NCBI GenBank assembly: GCA_021604645.1
Contig: BQJJ01000002.1
Coordinates: 62,001-126,000, forward strand
Reading direction: 5' to 3'
DNA from: Methyloligella sp.
GTDB taxonomy: Bacteria > Pseudomonadota > Alphaproteobacteria > Rhizobiales > HXMU1428-3
DNA length: 64,000 bases
The translations under genes were made by a program, and so were the position numbers. Shown in pieces: positions 19,527 through 28,764 of the stretch. Each line of letters begins with the position of its first letter. Position 1 is the first letter of the stretch. The notes under the pieces are model-generated. The model did not search any database and was not told where the DNA came from. It saw only the letters and a list, made by a program, of their open reading frames with translations.

Positions 19527-19596
19527 CGACGGTTGCTTTGCGGATGCCTAGTGGGCATCTGAAGCACAGAAAAACAGGCAACTGAAGGAGCACTTA
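19527..19596 (+). repeat. Element B interrupted by a second element B, before uvrA
   Basis: The outer unit begins GGTTGC and resumes at GGCAACTGAAGGAGCACT. Inside it sits the variant unit GCGGATGCCTAGTGGGCATC followed by TGAAGCACAG. The outer unit contains GAAGGAG (19584-19590), eight bases before the uvrA ATG, and so provides the ribosome-binding site. Confidence 0.75.
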
Positions 19597-19598
19597 GA

Positions 19599-22500
19599 AT
19601 GTCAAAAAATATTACTGTTCGCGGCGCTCGTGAACATAATTTAAAAAATGTGACAGTTGAGTTGCCCCGTGAAAAGCTCATTGTATTCACTGGTCCCTCA
19701 GGCTCAGGAAAATCCTCACTTGCCTTTGACACAATTTATGCTGAAGGACAGCGCCGTTATGTAGAAAGTTTGTCGGCTTATGCGCGCCAATTTTTGGAAA
19801 TGATGCAAAAGCCAGATGTTGATGCCATTGAAGGTCTGTCGCCTGCCATCTCAATTGAACAAAAAACAACATCCAAAAACCCTCGCTCCACTGTTGGCAC
19901 AGTCACAGAAATTTACGATTATCTCCGCCTTCTTTTTGCACGCATTGGCATTCCCTATTCACCAACAACAGGCCTTCCCATTTCAAGTCAAACAGTCACC
20001 CAAATGGTCGACCAAATCCTGGAACTGAAAGAAGGCACCAGAGCCTACCTACTTGCGCCAATAATCAGAGGCCGCAAAGGCGAATATAGAAAAGAATTCG
20101 CAGAGCTCATGAAAAAAGGCTTTGGGCGTGTAAAAGTAGACGGGCAGTTTTATGAAATTGCCGATGTTCCAGCATTAGATAAAAAATTCAAACATGACAT
20201 TGACGTAGTCGTTGATCGCATCATCGTACGTCCTGACATTGCTTCAAGACTGGCTGATAGTTTAGAAACCGCGCTAGAACTGGCCGATGGTCTCAGCATC
20301 CTGGAATTAGCAGATCCGGATAAAGAGCCAGAGGACCAAGAACGGTTGATCTTCTCAGCCAACTTCGCCTGCCCAGAATCAGGCTTTACAATTGAAGAAA
20401 TCGAACCAAGACTTTTTTCTTTCAACAATCCCTTCGGCGCGTGCCCAAAATGTGATGGCCTTGGCACACAATTGAAGTTCGAAGCAGACCTCGTTATCCC
20501 AAATCCAAAACTAAGCTTGAAAGACGGCGCAATCCAACCCTGGGCCAAAACAGGAAACACCTCTCCTTATTATGCTCAAACTCTGGAAGCTATTTCAAAA
20601 CATTACAAAGTCCCCATGACAAACTCCTGGGAAAGCTTGAGCAAAGAGATGCAATCAACCATTCTTTATGGCTCTGGCAATGAAGAAATCACTTTTAAAT
20701 ATGAAGATGGCACCAGAAGCTTCAAAACCAAAAAACCGTTTGAAGGCGTGATTAACAACATCGATCGCAGGTGGCGCGAAACAGAGTCTAATTGGGTCAG
20801 AGAAGAACTGTCAAAATACCAATCAGCTCAACCCTGCGCTCATTGCGGCGGCGCCCGTTTAAAACCACAAGCGCTAGCTGTAAAAATCAACGATCAACAC
20901 ATTGGTGACATTGCCGAGATGTCAATCAAAGAGGGATTAAAGTGGGCAACTGATCTCCCCCCTCACTTGAGCAAGAAACAACTGCAAATTGCAGAACGAA
21001 TTTTAAAAGAAATTCGTGAACGCCTAAACTTCCTCAATGATGTCGGCCTTGATTATCTTTGCCTTTCACGAAACTCAGGCACTCTCTCAGGCGGTGAAAG
21101 TCAGCGCATTCGCTTGGCCTCTCAAATCGGCTCCGGCCTCACCGGCGTGCTTTACGTGCTCGATGAGCCCTCAATCGGCCTCCATCAGCGTGACAACGCT
21201 ATGTTATTGGAAACATTAAAGAACTTAAGAGACCTAGGCAACACGGTCATCGTTGTAGAGCATGATGAAGATGCCATTTTAGCAGCTGATCACGTACTGG
21301 ATATTGGTCCTAAAGCCGGCATTCATGGTGGTGAAATTGTAGCTGCCGGTACACCAAAAAAAATCATGTCCACCAAAAAGAGTGTGACAGGACAATATCT
21401 CACCGGCGAAAAATTCATAGCCCCGCCGCAAAACAGACGGCAACCAGATGAAAATCGTCAAATCACAGTCAAAGGGGCTAAAGAAAACAACCTCAAGAAC
21501 ATTTCAGCCAGCATTCCAATGGGGCTTTTCACTTGTCTCACTGGTGTGTCTGGCGGCGGCAAATCAACATTTCTGATTGAGACTTTATACAAAGCCACAG
21601 CACGCAAATTAAACAATGCCCGCCATGTACCAGGTGAGCATGAAAGCATAGAAGGCCTCGAGCAACTCGATAAAATCATCGACATTGATCAATCACCAAT
21701 TGGCCGAACTCCGCGTTCAAACCCTGCCACTTATACAGGCGCGTTTACACATATCAGAGATTGGTTCGCCGGCTTACCTGAATCAAAAGCGCGTGGCTAC
21801 AAACCAGGTCGTTTCTCCTTTAACGTTAAAGGCGGACGCTGCGAAGCGTGCCAAGGTGATGGCGTCATTAAAATTGAAATGCACTTCTTGCCAGATGTGT
21901 ATGTGACCTGCGACCAATGCAAAGGCAAACGCTATAACCGCGAAACCTTGGAAGTCCAGTTCAAAGGAAAATCCATCGCAGATGTTTTAGACATGACAGT
22001 TGAAGAAGGCGCAGAGTTCTTCAAAGCCGTCCCTTCCGTTCGCGATAAAATGGAAACCTTAAACAGGGTTGGTCTTAGCTACATTAAAATCGGCCAACAA
22101 GCCACAACCCTTTCAGGCGGTGAAGCCCAGCGCGTAAAGCTTGCCAAAGAACTCTCTAAACGGGCAACCGGTCGCACATTCTACATCCTTGATGAGCCAA
22201 CAACCGGCCTTCATTTTGATGATGTCGCCAAATTATTAGAGGTGCTCCATGAACTTGTCGAACAAGGCAATACAGTCGCTGTCATTGAACATAATCTGGA
22301 AGTGATTAAAACCGCAGACTGGATCATCGACCTCGGCCCCGAAGGCGGTGATGGCGGCGGCGAAGTCGTAGCTGTTGGTCCACCAGAAGAAATCGTCAAA
22401 GAAAAAAGAAGCTACACAGGCCAATTCCTAAAAGAATTACTAGAGAGACGCCCTATTTCACAAGATAAAACCCTGAAAAACTCAAACGCATCTCAGAAAA

Positions 22501-22637
22501 CAAAATCTCAGCCGAAAAAGAAAGCTACGAAAACATCATCAAAACCTGCAGAAAAACCCGCAACCAAAACAACGGCAAAAGCTAAAAATACAAGAAAAAC
22601 AACACCTAAGAAACGAGCAACAAAACAGACAACTTGA
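19599..22637 (+). CDS. uvrA: Excinuclease ABC subunit A
   Basis: Damage-recognition ATPase of nucleotide excision repair, working with UvrB and UvrC. 1012 residues, longer than the usual 940-975. Two ABC modules: Walker [10 protein letters not shown] near 32 and GVSGGGKST near 648, signatures [11 protein letters not shown] and [11 protein letters not shown], and [10 protein letters not shown] / [10 protein letters not shown]. Zinc-finger cysteines are visible ([22 protein letters not shown]...CDQCKG). The last 55 residues are an unusual Lys/Thr/Ala tail resembling histone-like tails. The ATG is fixed by homology ([17 protein letters not shown]), and the ribosome-binding site comes from an element B. 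Confidence 0.97.
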   Translation: MSKNITVRGAREHNLKNVTVELPREKLIVFTGPSGSGKSSLAFDTIYAEGQRRYVESLSAYARQFLEMMQKPDVDAIEGLSPAISIEQKTTSKNPRSTVGTVTEIYDYLRLLFARIGIPYSPTTGLPISSQTVTQMVDQILELKEGTRAYLLAPIIRGRKGEYRKEFAELMKKGFGRVKVDGQFYEIADVPALDKKFKHDIDVVVDRIIVRPDIASRLADSLETALELADGLSILELADPDKEPEDQERLIFSANFACPESGFTIEEIEPRLFSFNNPFGACPKCDGLGTQLKFEADLVIPNPKLSLKDGAIQPWAKTGNTSPYYAQTLEAISKHYKVPMTNSWESLSKEMQSTILYGSGNEEITFKYEDGTRSFKTKKPFEGVINNIDRRWRETESNWVREELSKYQSAQPCAHCGGARLKPQALAVKINDQHIGDIAEMSIKEGLKWATDLPPHLSKKQLQIAERILKEIRERLNFLNDVGLDYLCLSRNSGTLSGGESQRIRLASQIGSGLTGVLYVLDEPSIGLHQRDNAMLLETLKNLRDLGNTVIVVEHDEDAILAADHVLDIGPKAGIHGGEIVAAGTPKKIMSTKKSVTGQYLTGEKFIAPPQNRRQPDENRQITVKGAKENNLKNISASIPMGLFTCLTGVSGGGKSTFLIETLYKATARKLNNARHVPGEHESIEGLEQLDKIIDIDQSPIGRTPRSNPATYTGAFTHIRDWFAGLPESKARGYKPGRFSFNVKGGRCEACQGDGVIKIEMHFLPDVYVTCDQCKGKRYNRETLEVQFKGKSIADVLDMTVEEGAEFFKAVPSVRDKMETLNRVGLSYIKIGQQATTLSGGEAQRVKLAKELSKRATGRTFYILDEPTTGLHFDDVAKLLEVLHELVEQGNTVAVIEHNLEVIKTADWIIDLGPEGGDGGGEVVAVGPPEEIVKEKRSYTGQFLKELLERRPISQDKTLKNSNASQKTKSQPKKKATKTSSKPAEKPATKTTAKAKNTRKTTPKKRATKQTT

Positions 22638-22751
22638 TAAAAATTGCTAATCTTGTGATAAAGACCTGATCTTAACTTTGTCAGAAAAAGAACTTGCTCA
22701 GAGATGAGATGCCTTTTACCCTTCTTATTATAATCATAAGGGAGGTACTGA

Positions 22752-23336
22752 ATGCGCAATTTGTTAAAATCATTTTGTCCAAATATCGCAAATCTAATTC
22801 TATCAACACTAGTAATCATTGTGGCCACCACAATTACCCTCACTAGCGCAACAGCTCATGGCCCAACACGCCAAAAAGTCACCAAAAAAGTAGAGATAAA
22901 CGCCAGCCCGGCTCAAGTATGGGCTGCCGTTAAAAACTTTGACAACATGAATTGGCACCCAGCCATAGAAAAAACCACCGGCAAAGGCGGAAACGCAATT
23001 GATGCTACCCGCCAGCTAACCTTAAAAGGCGGCGCAACCATTGATGAAGTCCTTTATAAATATAGCGAAGAGAAAATGAGCTATTCATATCGGATCACAA
23101 AAGTGGATGTAAAAGTCCTTCCCATAAACAATTACTCATCTCACTTGACGGTTGAACCCGTTGAAGGATCTGACGGCAAAAAATCAACCGTCACCTGGAA
23201 AGGCGCCTTCTACCGCGGCTATATGAACAATGACCCACCCGAAAGCCTAAATGATGCCGCTGCAGTAAAAGCCGTGACCGGTATTTATGAATCAGGTCTC
23301 GCCGCATTAAAGAAACAAATTGAATCAGGCTCTTAA
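22752..23336 (+). CDS. Exported SRPBCC-fold protein, MxaD-like
   Basis: 194 residues with a long signal peptide (cleavage probably after the TAHG region) and a START/SRPBCC hydrophobic-pocket domain: KKVEINASPAQVWAAVKNF, NWHPAI, then LTVEPVEG and a long C-terminal helix. This is the pattern of MxaD, a periplasmic accessory of methanol oxidation thought to help electron transfer from dehydrogenase to cytochrome. A good GGGAGG lies 8 bases before the ATG. Its 3' end overlaps the YVTN propeller frame, a pair often found together near PQQ-enzyme genes. Role here is inferred. Confidence 0.75.
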   Translation: MRNLLKSFCPNIANLILSTLVIIVATTITLTSATAHGPTRQKVTKKVEINASPAQVWAAVKNFDNMNWHPAIEKTTGKGGNAIDATRQLTLKGGATIDEVLYKYSEEKMSYSYRITKVDVKVLPINNYSSHLTVEPVEGSDGKKSTVTWKGAFYRGYMNNDPPESLNDAAAVKAVTGIYESGLAALKKQIESGS

Positions 23337-24348
23337 AATTATCAAGAAAGTTCACAAAAAGAATATCTGGCATCATACTTTCAGCTTCCCAGGGAACTTA
23401 AATAGTTTCCTGGGAAGAACAACTTTTTTTATCTTTTTATTTTTTGCCAATCTACAAACTTCAAAAGCCGCCGAAGCTTATATCACAAACCAGACAGACA
23501 GCACTGTCACTGTTATTGATCTAACGTCTTTAAAACAAACTCATTCTATCCAAATTGGCGGCAAACCAGCTGGCATTGCAGTCAGTGGGCAAGGTGACTA
23601 TGCCTATATCTCCAGTACAGAAGGCAAATACATCTCAAAGCTGGATTTAAAAACCAAACAAGTCACAAAACTCACTCAATTATCAAGCGCCCCCCTAGGC
23701 ATCGCCATTCACCCAAACGGCAAATGGCTCTATGTGGCCGATTGGTACAAACACCTGATTTATGTCATTAACGCAGTTAACGGTAATATCACGGCCCGCA
23801 TTCCAGTTGGCAAATCCCCCTCTGGCCTTGACCTTTCACCTAATGGCAAATGGCTTTATTCAACAGATAGAGATGACAACCAGGTCTCAGTCATCAATAC
23901 GACCACAAACAAAGTCACAGCCACAATAAAAACCGGCATCCGCCCCTTTGGCATCACAGTAAATAAAGAAGGCACGATAGCCTATACAGCCAATGTGAAA
24001 AGTCATGACGTCTCCATTCTAAATTTAAAAACCAACATGCTTGTCAAATCAGTTAAAGTCGGCAAACGTCCCTATGCCGTCGCACTAGCAAAAGGCAAAG
24101 CCTTTGTAACAGATCAATATAATGAAACCGTTAGCGTCATTGATCTCTCCTCAAATGAGCGGATCAAGATAATTGATGTTGGAGAATACCCGGAAGGCAT
24201 AGCACCAGGGCCGAATGGAAACTATGTCTATGTCGCCTGCTGGTTTTCCAATCTATTAATGAAAATTGATACAACCAGTTTAAAAGTTGTAGGAGAGGTC
24301 AAAACCGGCGATGGCCCCAGAGCCTTTGGGCGGTTTATTTTAAAATGA
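23320..24348 (+). CDS. Exported YVTN-family beta-propeller protein
   Basis: About 340 residues: a signal-peptide-like core (TFFIFLFFANLQ, then SKA) followed by about seven repeats of the YVTN type (TVTVIDLTS, YVADWYKHLIYVINA, YSTDRDDNQVSVINT, AYTANVKSHDVSI, FVTDQYNETVSVIDL, YVACWFSNLLMKID), predicted to form a periplasmic propeller. Related proteins accompany PQQ-dependent oxidation genes. The start is uncertain: the only usual candidate upstream of the signal core is TTG at 23320, overlapping the previous gene by 17 bases, and a stable hairpin lies inside the frame at 23385-23417. The last nine codons are tandemly duplicated after the stop. Confidence 0.8.
   Translation: MNQALKIIKKVHKKNIWHHTFSFPGNLNSFLGRTTFFIFLFFANLQTSKAAEAYITNQTDSTVTVIDLTSLKQTHSIQIGGKPAGIAVSGQGDYAYISSTEGKYISKLDLKTKQVTKLTQLSSAPLGIAIHPNGKWLYVADWYKHLIYVINAVNGNITARIPVGKSPSGLDLSPNGKWLYSTDRDDNQVSVINTTTNKVTATIKTGIRPFGITVNKEGTIAYTANVKSHDVSILNLKTNMLVKSVKVGKRPYAVALAKGKAFVTDQYNETVSVIDLSSNERIKIIDVGEYPEGIAPGPNGNYVYVACWFSNLLMKIDTTSLKVVGEVKTGDGPRAFGRFILK
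23385..23417 (+). terminator. Terminator-like or attenuating hairpin between the MxaD-like gene and the propeller
   Basis: CTTCCCAGG and CCTGGGAAG (plus GAAC/GTTT) pair over TTAAATA; TTTTTTT follows six bases later. It lies inside the apparent 5' end of the propeller frame, so it could reduce read-through or hint that the true start is downstream. Confidence 0.5.
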
Positions 24349-24375
24349 GCCTTTGGGCGGTTTATTGTTAAGTGA
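24322..24375 (+). repeat. 27-base tandem duplication at the 3' end of the propeller gene
   Basis: Copy 1 (24322-24348) encodes AFGRFILK and TGA; copy 2 (24349-24375) in the same frame encodes AFGRFIVK and TGA. The two differ at three bases. Read-through of the first stop would add nine residues. Confidence 0.9.
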
Positions 24376-24635
24376 GAGGTTTTAGCAGCTTCATCAAACC
24401 GAAACTTTACCAAGAAACAAAGCAACCGAATCACTTCAATTCCCTCACCACTCGTCAACAAAAATTATTACCAAAAGCCCCTTTCCCACATAAAAACATG
24501 TGCCTAGTCATTCTCCTTTGAAAACCTCAAAATATAGGGCAAGATATTTTTTTAATTTTTTCCCCCACCTGTGAATATGGGGGACAGTGCTCAACAGTCA
24601 CTACAGAAACCATCAAAATTTTGTAAATTACACCC

Positions 24636-26150
24636 ATGCAAGACACAGCCATAAAACAAAATGACCAATCAACAGAAGTCAAAGCCGACATCGATGATCT
24701 TCCATTTCGGCTTGCCCCACATAATATTCAGGCAGAACAAGAACTTCTGGGTGCTATATTAATCAATAATGAAGCCGCAGACCGCGTTTCAGGGTTTTTA
24801 TCTGAAGAACATTTCTTCGATCCCCTACACGCGCGTATTTTCGAAACAGCTAGCCGCCTCATTCAAAGTGGTAAGCAAGCCACGCCAGTCACCCTCAAAA
24901 CATATTTTGAGAGTGAAGAATCATTAGGTGAAATCACAGTCCCACAATATCTTGGACGCTTGGCTGCCAACGCCACATCTATTATTAATGTCAAAGATTA
25001 TGGCCAAACCATTTATGACCTCTCTGTACGCCGCGCCCTGATAAACATTGGCGAAGATATGGTCAACACAGCTTACGACAGTGGTGTAGATCAACCACCA
25101 GAAGAGCAAATCAGCGCTTCAGAGCAATTGCTCTATTCCCTGGCTGAACAAGGCAAATACGGCTCTGGCTTTTGCTCCTTTAAAGACGCGATTGCAGACG
25201 CCATCGAAATGGCAAACAACGCTTATCTTAGAGATGGTGGCCTTTCAGGTGTATCAACAGGTCTTTCAGATCTTGACCAAAAAATGGGTGGCTTGCAAAA
25301 ATCTGATCTCATCGTTTTGGCTGGTCGTCCATCAATGGGTAAAACAGCACTTGCAACCAACATCGCGTTCCAAATCGCCAATGCTCATAAAGCCGAACAA
25401 CAACCAGACGGCTCAATGAAAGATACAGATGGCGCTGTTGTCGCGTTTTTCTCTCTCGAGATGTCAGCCGAACAGTTGGCAACACGGATTATTTCAGAAC
25501 AAGCTGAAATTCCATCAGAGAAAATCCGGCGCGGTATGATTGACGAAACTGATTTCCGCAAATTGGTTGAAAAATCACAGCAACTCAACGAAGTCCCACT
25601 ATATATCGACCAAACCGGTGGCATCTCCATTGCCCAACTTTGCGCAAGAGCACGCAAATTAAAACGCCAAAAGAACTTAGGCGTCATCATCATTGACTAC
25701 CTCCAACTTCTTTCTGGTTCAAAAAGAACCGGCGAAGGTAGAGTAAACGAGGTGACAGAAATCACCACTGGCCTAAAAGCGCTTGCAAAAGAACTTGAAG
25801 TGCCAGTCATTGCTCTTTCGCAGCTGTCTCGTCAGGTTGAAAATAGAGATGACAAACGCCCACAACTATCAGACCTTCGTGAATCTGGCTCGATCGAGCA
25901 AGATGCCGACGTCGTAATGTTTGTGTACCGCGAAGAATATTACGTCTCACGCGCACAACCATCTGAAACAGATGTAGAAGCCACTGTAAAATGGCAAGAC
26001 GAAATGGCCCAGGTTGAAGGCAAAGCCGAAGTTATCATCGGCAAACAACGTCACGGCCCAACAGGCACAGTAAGGCTTGCTTTTAACGGTAACTACACCC
26101 GCTTCTCAGACCTAATAGAAGACGACCACATGCCCTACAGAACAGACTAA
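24636..26150 (+). CDS. dnaB: Replicative DNA helicase
   Basis: Hexameric helicase that unwinds DNA at the fork and binds primase. 504 residues. The N-terminal primase-interacting domain starts at FRLAPHNIQAEQELLGAIL; the RecA-like motor has Walker A GRPSMGKTAL near 229, Walker B-like VIIIDYLQLL, and LSQLSRQVENRDDKRPQLSDLRESGSIEQDAD with the arginine finger region. No intein. In Hyphomicrobiales alr usually follows dnaB; here an element A copy and radA follow. Before the start is a CCCCCA/TGGGGG inverted repeat (24562-24583) of unknown meaning. Confidence 0.97.
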   Translation: MQDTAIKQNDQSTEVKADIDDLPFRLAPHNIQAEQELLGAILINNEAADRVSGFLSEEHFFDPLHARIFETASRLIQSGKQATPVTLKTYFESEESLGEITVPQYLGRLAANATSIINVKDYGQTIYDLSVRRALINIGEDMVNTAYDSGVDQPPEEQISASEQLLYSLAEQGKYGSGFCSFKDAIADAIEMANNAYLRDGGLSGVSTGLSDLDQKMGGLQKSDLIVLAGRPSMGKTALATNIAFQIANAHKAEQQPDGSMKDTDGAVVAFFSLEMSAEQLATRIISEQAEIPSEKIRRGMIDETDFRKLVEKSQQLNEVPLYIDQTGGISIAQLCARARKLKRQKNLGVIIIDYLQLLSGSKRTGEGRVNEVTEITTGLKALAKELEVPVIALSQLSRQVENRDDKRPQLSDLRESGSIEQDADVVMFVYREEYYVSRAQPSETDVEATVKWQDEMAQVEGKAEVIIGKQRHGPTGTVRLAFNGNYTRFSDLIEDDHMPYRTD

Positions 26151-26273
26151 GACAACAAGTTGTCTTTAATAAATTATAAGCTGCTCAATAGATGAGCCAG
26201 CTGCTACAAGATTGTGATTGCAAGTGAAGAGAATAGCCACTTAAATTATTCGAAAAAAATGAAAACAAGCCTT

Positions 26274-26444
26274 ACGAAGAAGGAGCTTAGCCCGTTTAGG
26301 GCTAAGGGACATGACGCCTTTGGCGTCCGGTGCACAAGATTTTTCCGAACGGAGCTTTAGCGAGTACGGAGAAACTGATCGACTAGAATGCGCCGCACCT
26401 CGTAGGGCCCGCAGCGATAGCTGCGGAATAGCCCGTGAGAGAAA
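26274..26444 (+). repeat. Element A copy 5, abutting radA
   Basis: The clearest secondary structure: CTTAGCCC/GGGCTAAG, GACGCC/GGCGTC, and at the right end GGGC...GCCC enclosing CCGCAGC/GCTGCGG over GATA. A middle module (about 26332-26384, with GGAGCTTTAGCGAGTACGGA and AAACTGATCG) recurs in copy 6. The 3' border GTGAGAGAAA ends four bases before the radA ATC. Confidence 0.88.
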
Positions 26445-26447
26445 AAA

Positions 26448-27809
26448 ATCGCCAAAAAAGCTACATATAGTTGCCAGCAATGCGGTAATATAACCACCCA
26501 ATGGGCCGGCAAATGCTCGGCTTGCGGTGAGTGGAACTCCATTGTAGAAGAAAGTGCAGAACCCATTGCCGTTGCTGGTCAAAAGTCAGCTCCAAGACGC
26601 AAACGCTCTGGAGTGGCTTTAGAGACCTTTGATGGCGAAGAGCAAATCATCAAACGCTATCCAACCAATTTTAGCGAACTTGATCTTGTTACAGGCGGTG
26701 GCCTTGTGCCCGGTTCTGCCATTTTGGTTGGCGGCGACCCTGGCATTGGCAAATCAACCCTCCTTACTCAATTGGCTGCAAATCTGGCCAATCAAAACAA
26801 ACGCGTGCTATATTTCTCAGGTGAAGAAGCAACTGCACAAGTCCGGCTAAGAGCAGACCGCCTCGGCGTTAAAAAAGCAAAAGTTGAACTCGCCGCAGAG
26901 ACTAATTTAGAAGCCATTCTTGCAACCATAGCTGAAGGCAATCCGCCGTCCCTTTGCATCATCGATTCCATTCAAACCTTATGGACGGATACAGTTGATG
27001 CAGCCCCGGGCACTGTCACACAATTACGCGCCACCACTCATTCGCTTATACGCTTAGCGAAAAAGTCAAATATCTGCATCATCTTTGTTGGTCACGTGAC
27101 AAAAGAAGGCGCCATCGCGGGCCCAAAAGTCATCGAACACATGGTTGATACAGTGCTTTATTTTGAAGGCGAACGCGGCGCCCAATTTAGAATTCTAAGA
27201 GCACAAAAAAACCGCTTTGGACCAACAGATGAAATCGGCGTTTTTGAAATGCGCGATAATGGGCTGAACGAAGTCATAAACCCATCTGAAATTTTCTTAA
27301 GTAACCGCAATGAAAAAGGCCCGGGCACATCTGTATTTGCAGGCATTGAAGGCACAAGGCCGGTCTTAGTTGAAATACAAGCTCTCGTTGCTCCCTCTCC
27401 CTTCGGCACACCAAGGCGAGCCGTCATTGGTTGGGACAGTGGGCGCTTAAACATGATCCTCGCTGTGCTAGAAAGTCGTTGCGGAATTGTACTTGGTAAA
27501 CATGATGTCTACCTAAATATAGCAGGCGGTATGAAAATCAACGAACCAGCAGCAGACTTGGCCGCTGCCGCCGCCCTCATGTCAGCTTTCGTGAACAAAC
27601 CCTTGCCAGATGAGGCTGTATTTTTTGGTGAAATTAGCTTGTCGGGCGGAATAAGACGTGTCAGCCACACAAGTCAGAGGTTAAGAGAAGCCGAAAAACT
27701 AGGCTTTTCATCCTGTTTCATCCCTGCAAATAACAAACAAACCGGAGATGTGACAATTAGGTGTCAAGCGATCAAGCATTTATCCGAAATTGCAAAAATT
27801 GTTTCATAA
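26448..27809 (+). CDS. radA: DNA repair protein RadA, with a non-standard start
   Basis: RecA-like ATPase promoting branch migration in recombination. From 26448 the frame gives 453 residues, the normal length: IAKKATYSCQQCG, the C4 zinc finger (CQQC and CSAC), Walker A GGDPGIGKST near 95, the RadA motif KNRFG near 255, and a Lon-like C-terminal domain. The first codon is ATC where ATG is expected; the only in-frame usual start further on is GTG at 26613, after the zinc finger. A TGA lies four codons before the ATC. Either ATC initiates, the zinc finger is lost, or there is a base error. Confidence 0.88.
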   Translation: MAKKATYSCQQCGNITTQWAGKCSACGEWNSIVEESAEPIAVAGQKSAPRRKRSGVALETFDGEEQIIKRYPTNFSELDLVTGGGLVPGSAILVGGDPGIGKSTLLTQLAANLANQNKRVLYFSGEEATAQVRLRADRLGVKKAKVELAAETNLEAILATIAEGNPPSLCIIDSIQTLWTDTVDAAPGTVTQLRATTHSLIRLAKKSNICIIFVGHVTKEGAIAGPKVIEHMVDTVLYFEGERGAQFRILRAQKNRFGPTDEIGVFEMRDNGLNEVINPSEIFLSNRNEKGPGTSVFAGIEGTRPVLVEIQALVAPSPFGTPRRAVIGWDSGRLNMILAVLESRCGIVLGKHDVYLNIAGGMKINEPAADLAAAAALMSAFVNKPLPDEAVFFGEISLSGGIRRVSHTSQRLREAEKLGFSSCFIPANNKQTGDVTIRCQAIKHLSEIAKIVS

Positions 27810-28059
27810 TGTCTAACCATTCGAGTAAAACTACAACAAACCAGACTTAAAACCACTCAAAATGAGTTTTTAAGACCTAAATGACAGACTTAGACGCTAG
27901 AAATCTAAAGTTTTTTGGTTTACTTTCAGATCTCCTGTAAAATGAATGATTAGTCACCAAGAAGCTCATATTTACCTTTATTAAGACAATGAAATTAGAC
28001 TAAATTTTACAGTTAGAGTATGAGTTTAAAGAGTAAAATAAAGTATAGAGGAACTTGCC

Positions 28060-28644
28060 ATGCTAGGGCCGTTGACATTTCTAGATGCAATATTACTAGG
28101 TATCGCACTTATTTCAGGAATGCTTGCCATGTATCGAGGCCTCACAAGAGAAGTTCTCTCCATTCTGTCATGGGCACTAGCTGCTGGAGCCGCCGTTGTT
28201 TTTGGCCTCTTTTACAGGCAAACGGCAAATGACCTGGCTATTTCTTTAGGAATAGATAAAACAATTGCACTGGCACTTTGTCTCATACTGCTCTTTCTCA
28301 TCATCTTAATCGTAGTGCATTTCATCACATCAAAATTCTCAGATACAGTGTTAGACAGCCGCGTTGGTGCATTAGATAGAACCCTAGGCTTTATTTTTGG
28401 CCTGGGCCGCGGTTTCATTCTGGTTGTTATTCTTTATTTTTTCGGCGCATTTCTTGAGCCAAAGGTAGAAAATCATCCTAAATGGGTTACAGAATCCCTA
28501 TCCCTGCCTTATATAGTTGATACAGGGAATTTTATTACCAACGTCATGAAGAAAGTCATGCCAGATAAAATTGAAATTCCTGACTTAAATAGCGACACAG
28601 AACAACAAAGTTCAGTGAGTAATAATAAAAATAAGTTTGCCTAA
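28060..28644 (+). CDS. cvpA: CvpA family membrane protein
   Basis: 194 residues with four hydrophobic helices (about 5-27, 32-55, 65-90, 105-128), starting LTFLDAILLGIALISGMLAMYRGLTREVLS split over the usual CvpA motif D-x-x-x-x-x-x-x-x-G and G-x-x-R-E. CvpA is needed for colicin V export in E. coli and is often encoded next to purF, as here. The general function is envelope-related and unresolved. The C-terminal 40 residues are hydrophilic. AGAGGAA precedes the ATG. Confidence 0.87.
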   Translation: MLGPLTFLDAILLGIALISGMLAMYRGLTREVLSILSWALAAGAAVVFGLFYRQTANDLAISLGIDKTIALALCLILLFLIILIVVHFITSKFSDTVLDSRVGALDRTLGFIFGLGRGFILVVILYFFGAFLEPKVENHPKWVTESLSLPYIVDTGNFITNVMKKVMPDKIEIPDLNSDTEQQSSVSNNKNKFA

Positions 28645-28686
28645 TTGCAGTCAAAGGCTTAAGGGCAACCATGAATAAAAAACTCT

Positions 28687-28713
28687 CCGCTCTTCTCATG
28701 ATTAAAAGAGCGG
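28687..28713 (+). promoter_or_regulatory. Hairpin in the cvpA-purF gap
   Basis: CCGCTCTT and AAGAGCGG form an 8-base stem over 11 bases, 50 bases before purF. No T tract follows, so it is not a standard terminator; it may lower read-through or act in the purF leader. Confidence 0.35.
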
Positions 28714-28764
28714 TGTGAAACATCCAATGGTTTATCTAAACCAATAAATTGGCAGCAAACACAA

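Noticed and set aside
24562-24583. CCCCCA/TGGGGG hairpin before dnaB as a terminator
   Set aside because: T-rich sequence lies before, not after, the stem on the plus strand, and A-rich follows on the minus strand.
26241-26582. Minus-strand frame over element A copy 5 and the radA start
   Set aside because: It is the reverse of the repeat and of the RadA zinc-finger sequence.
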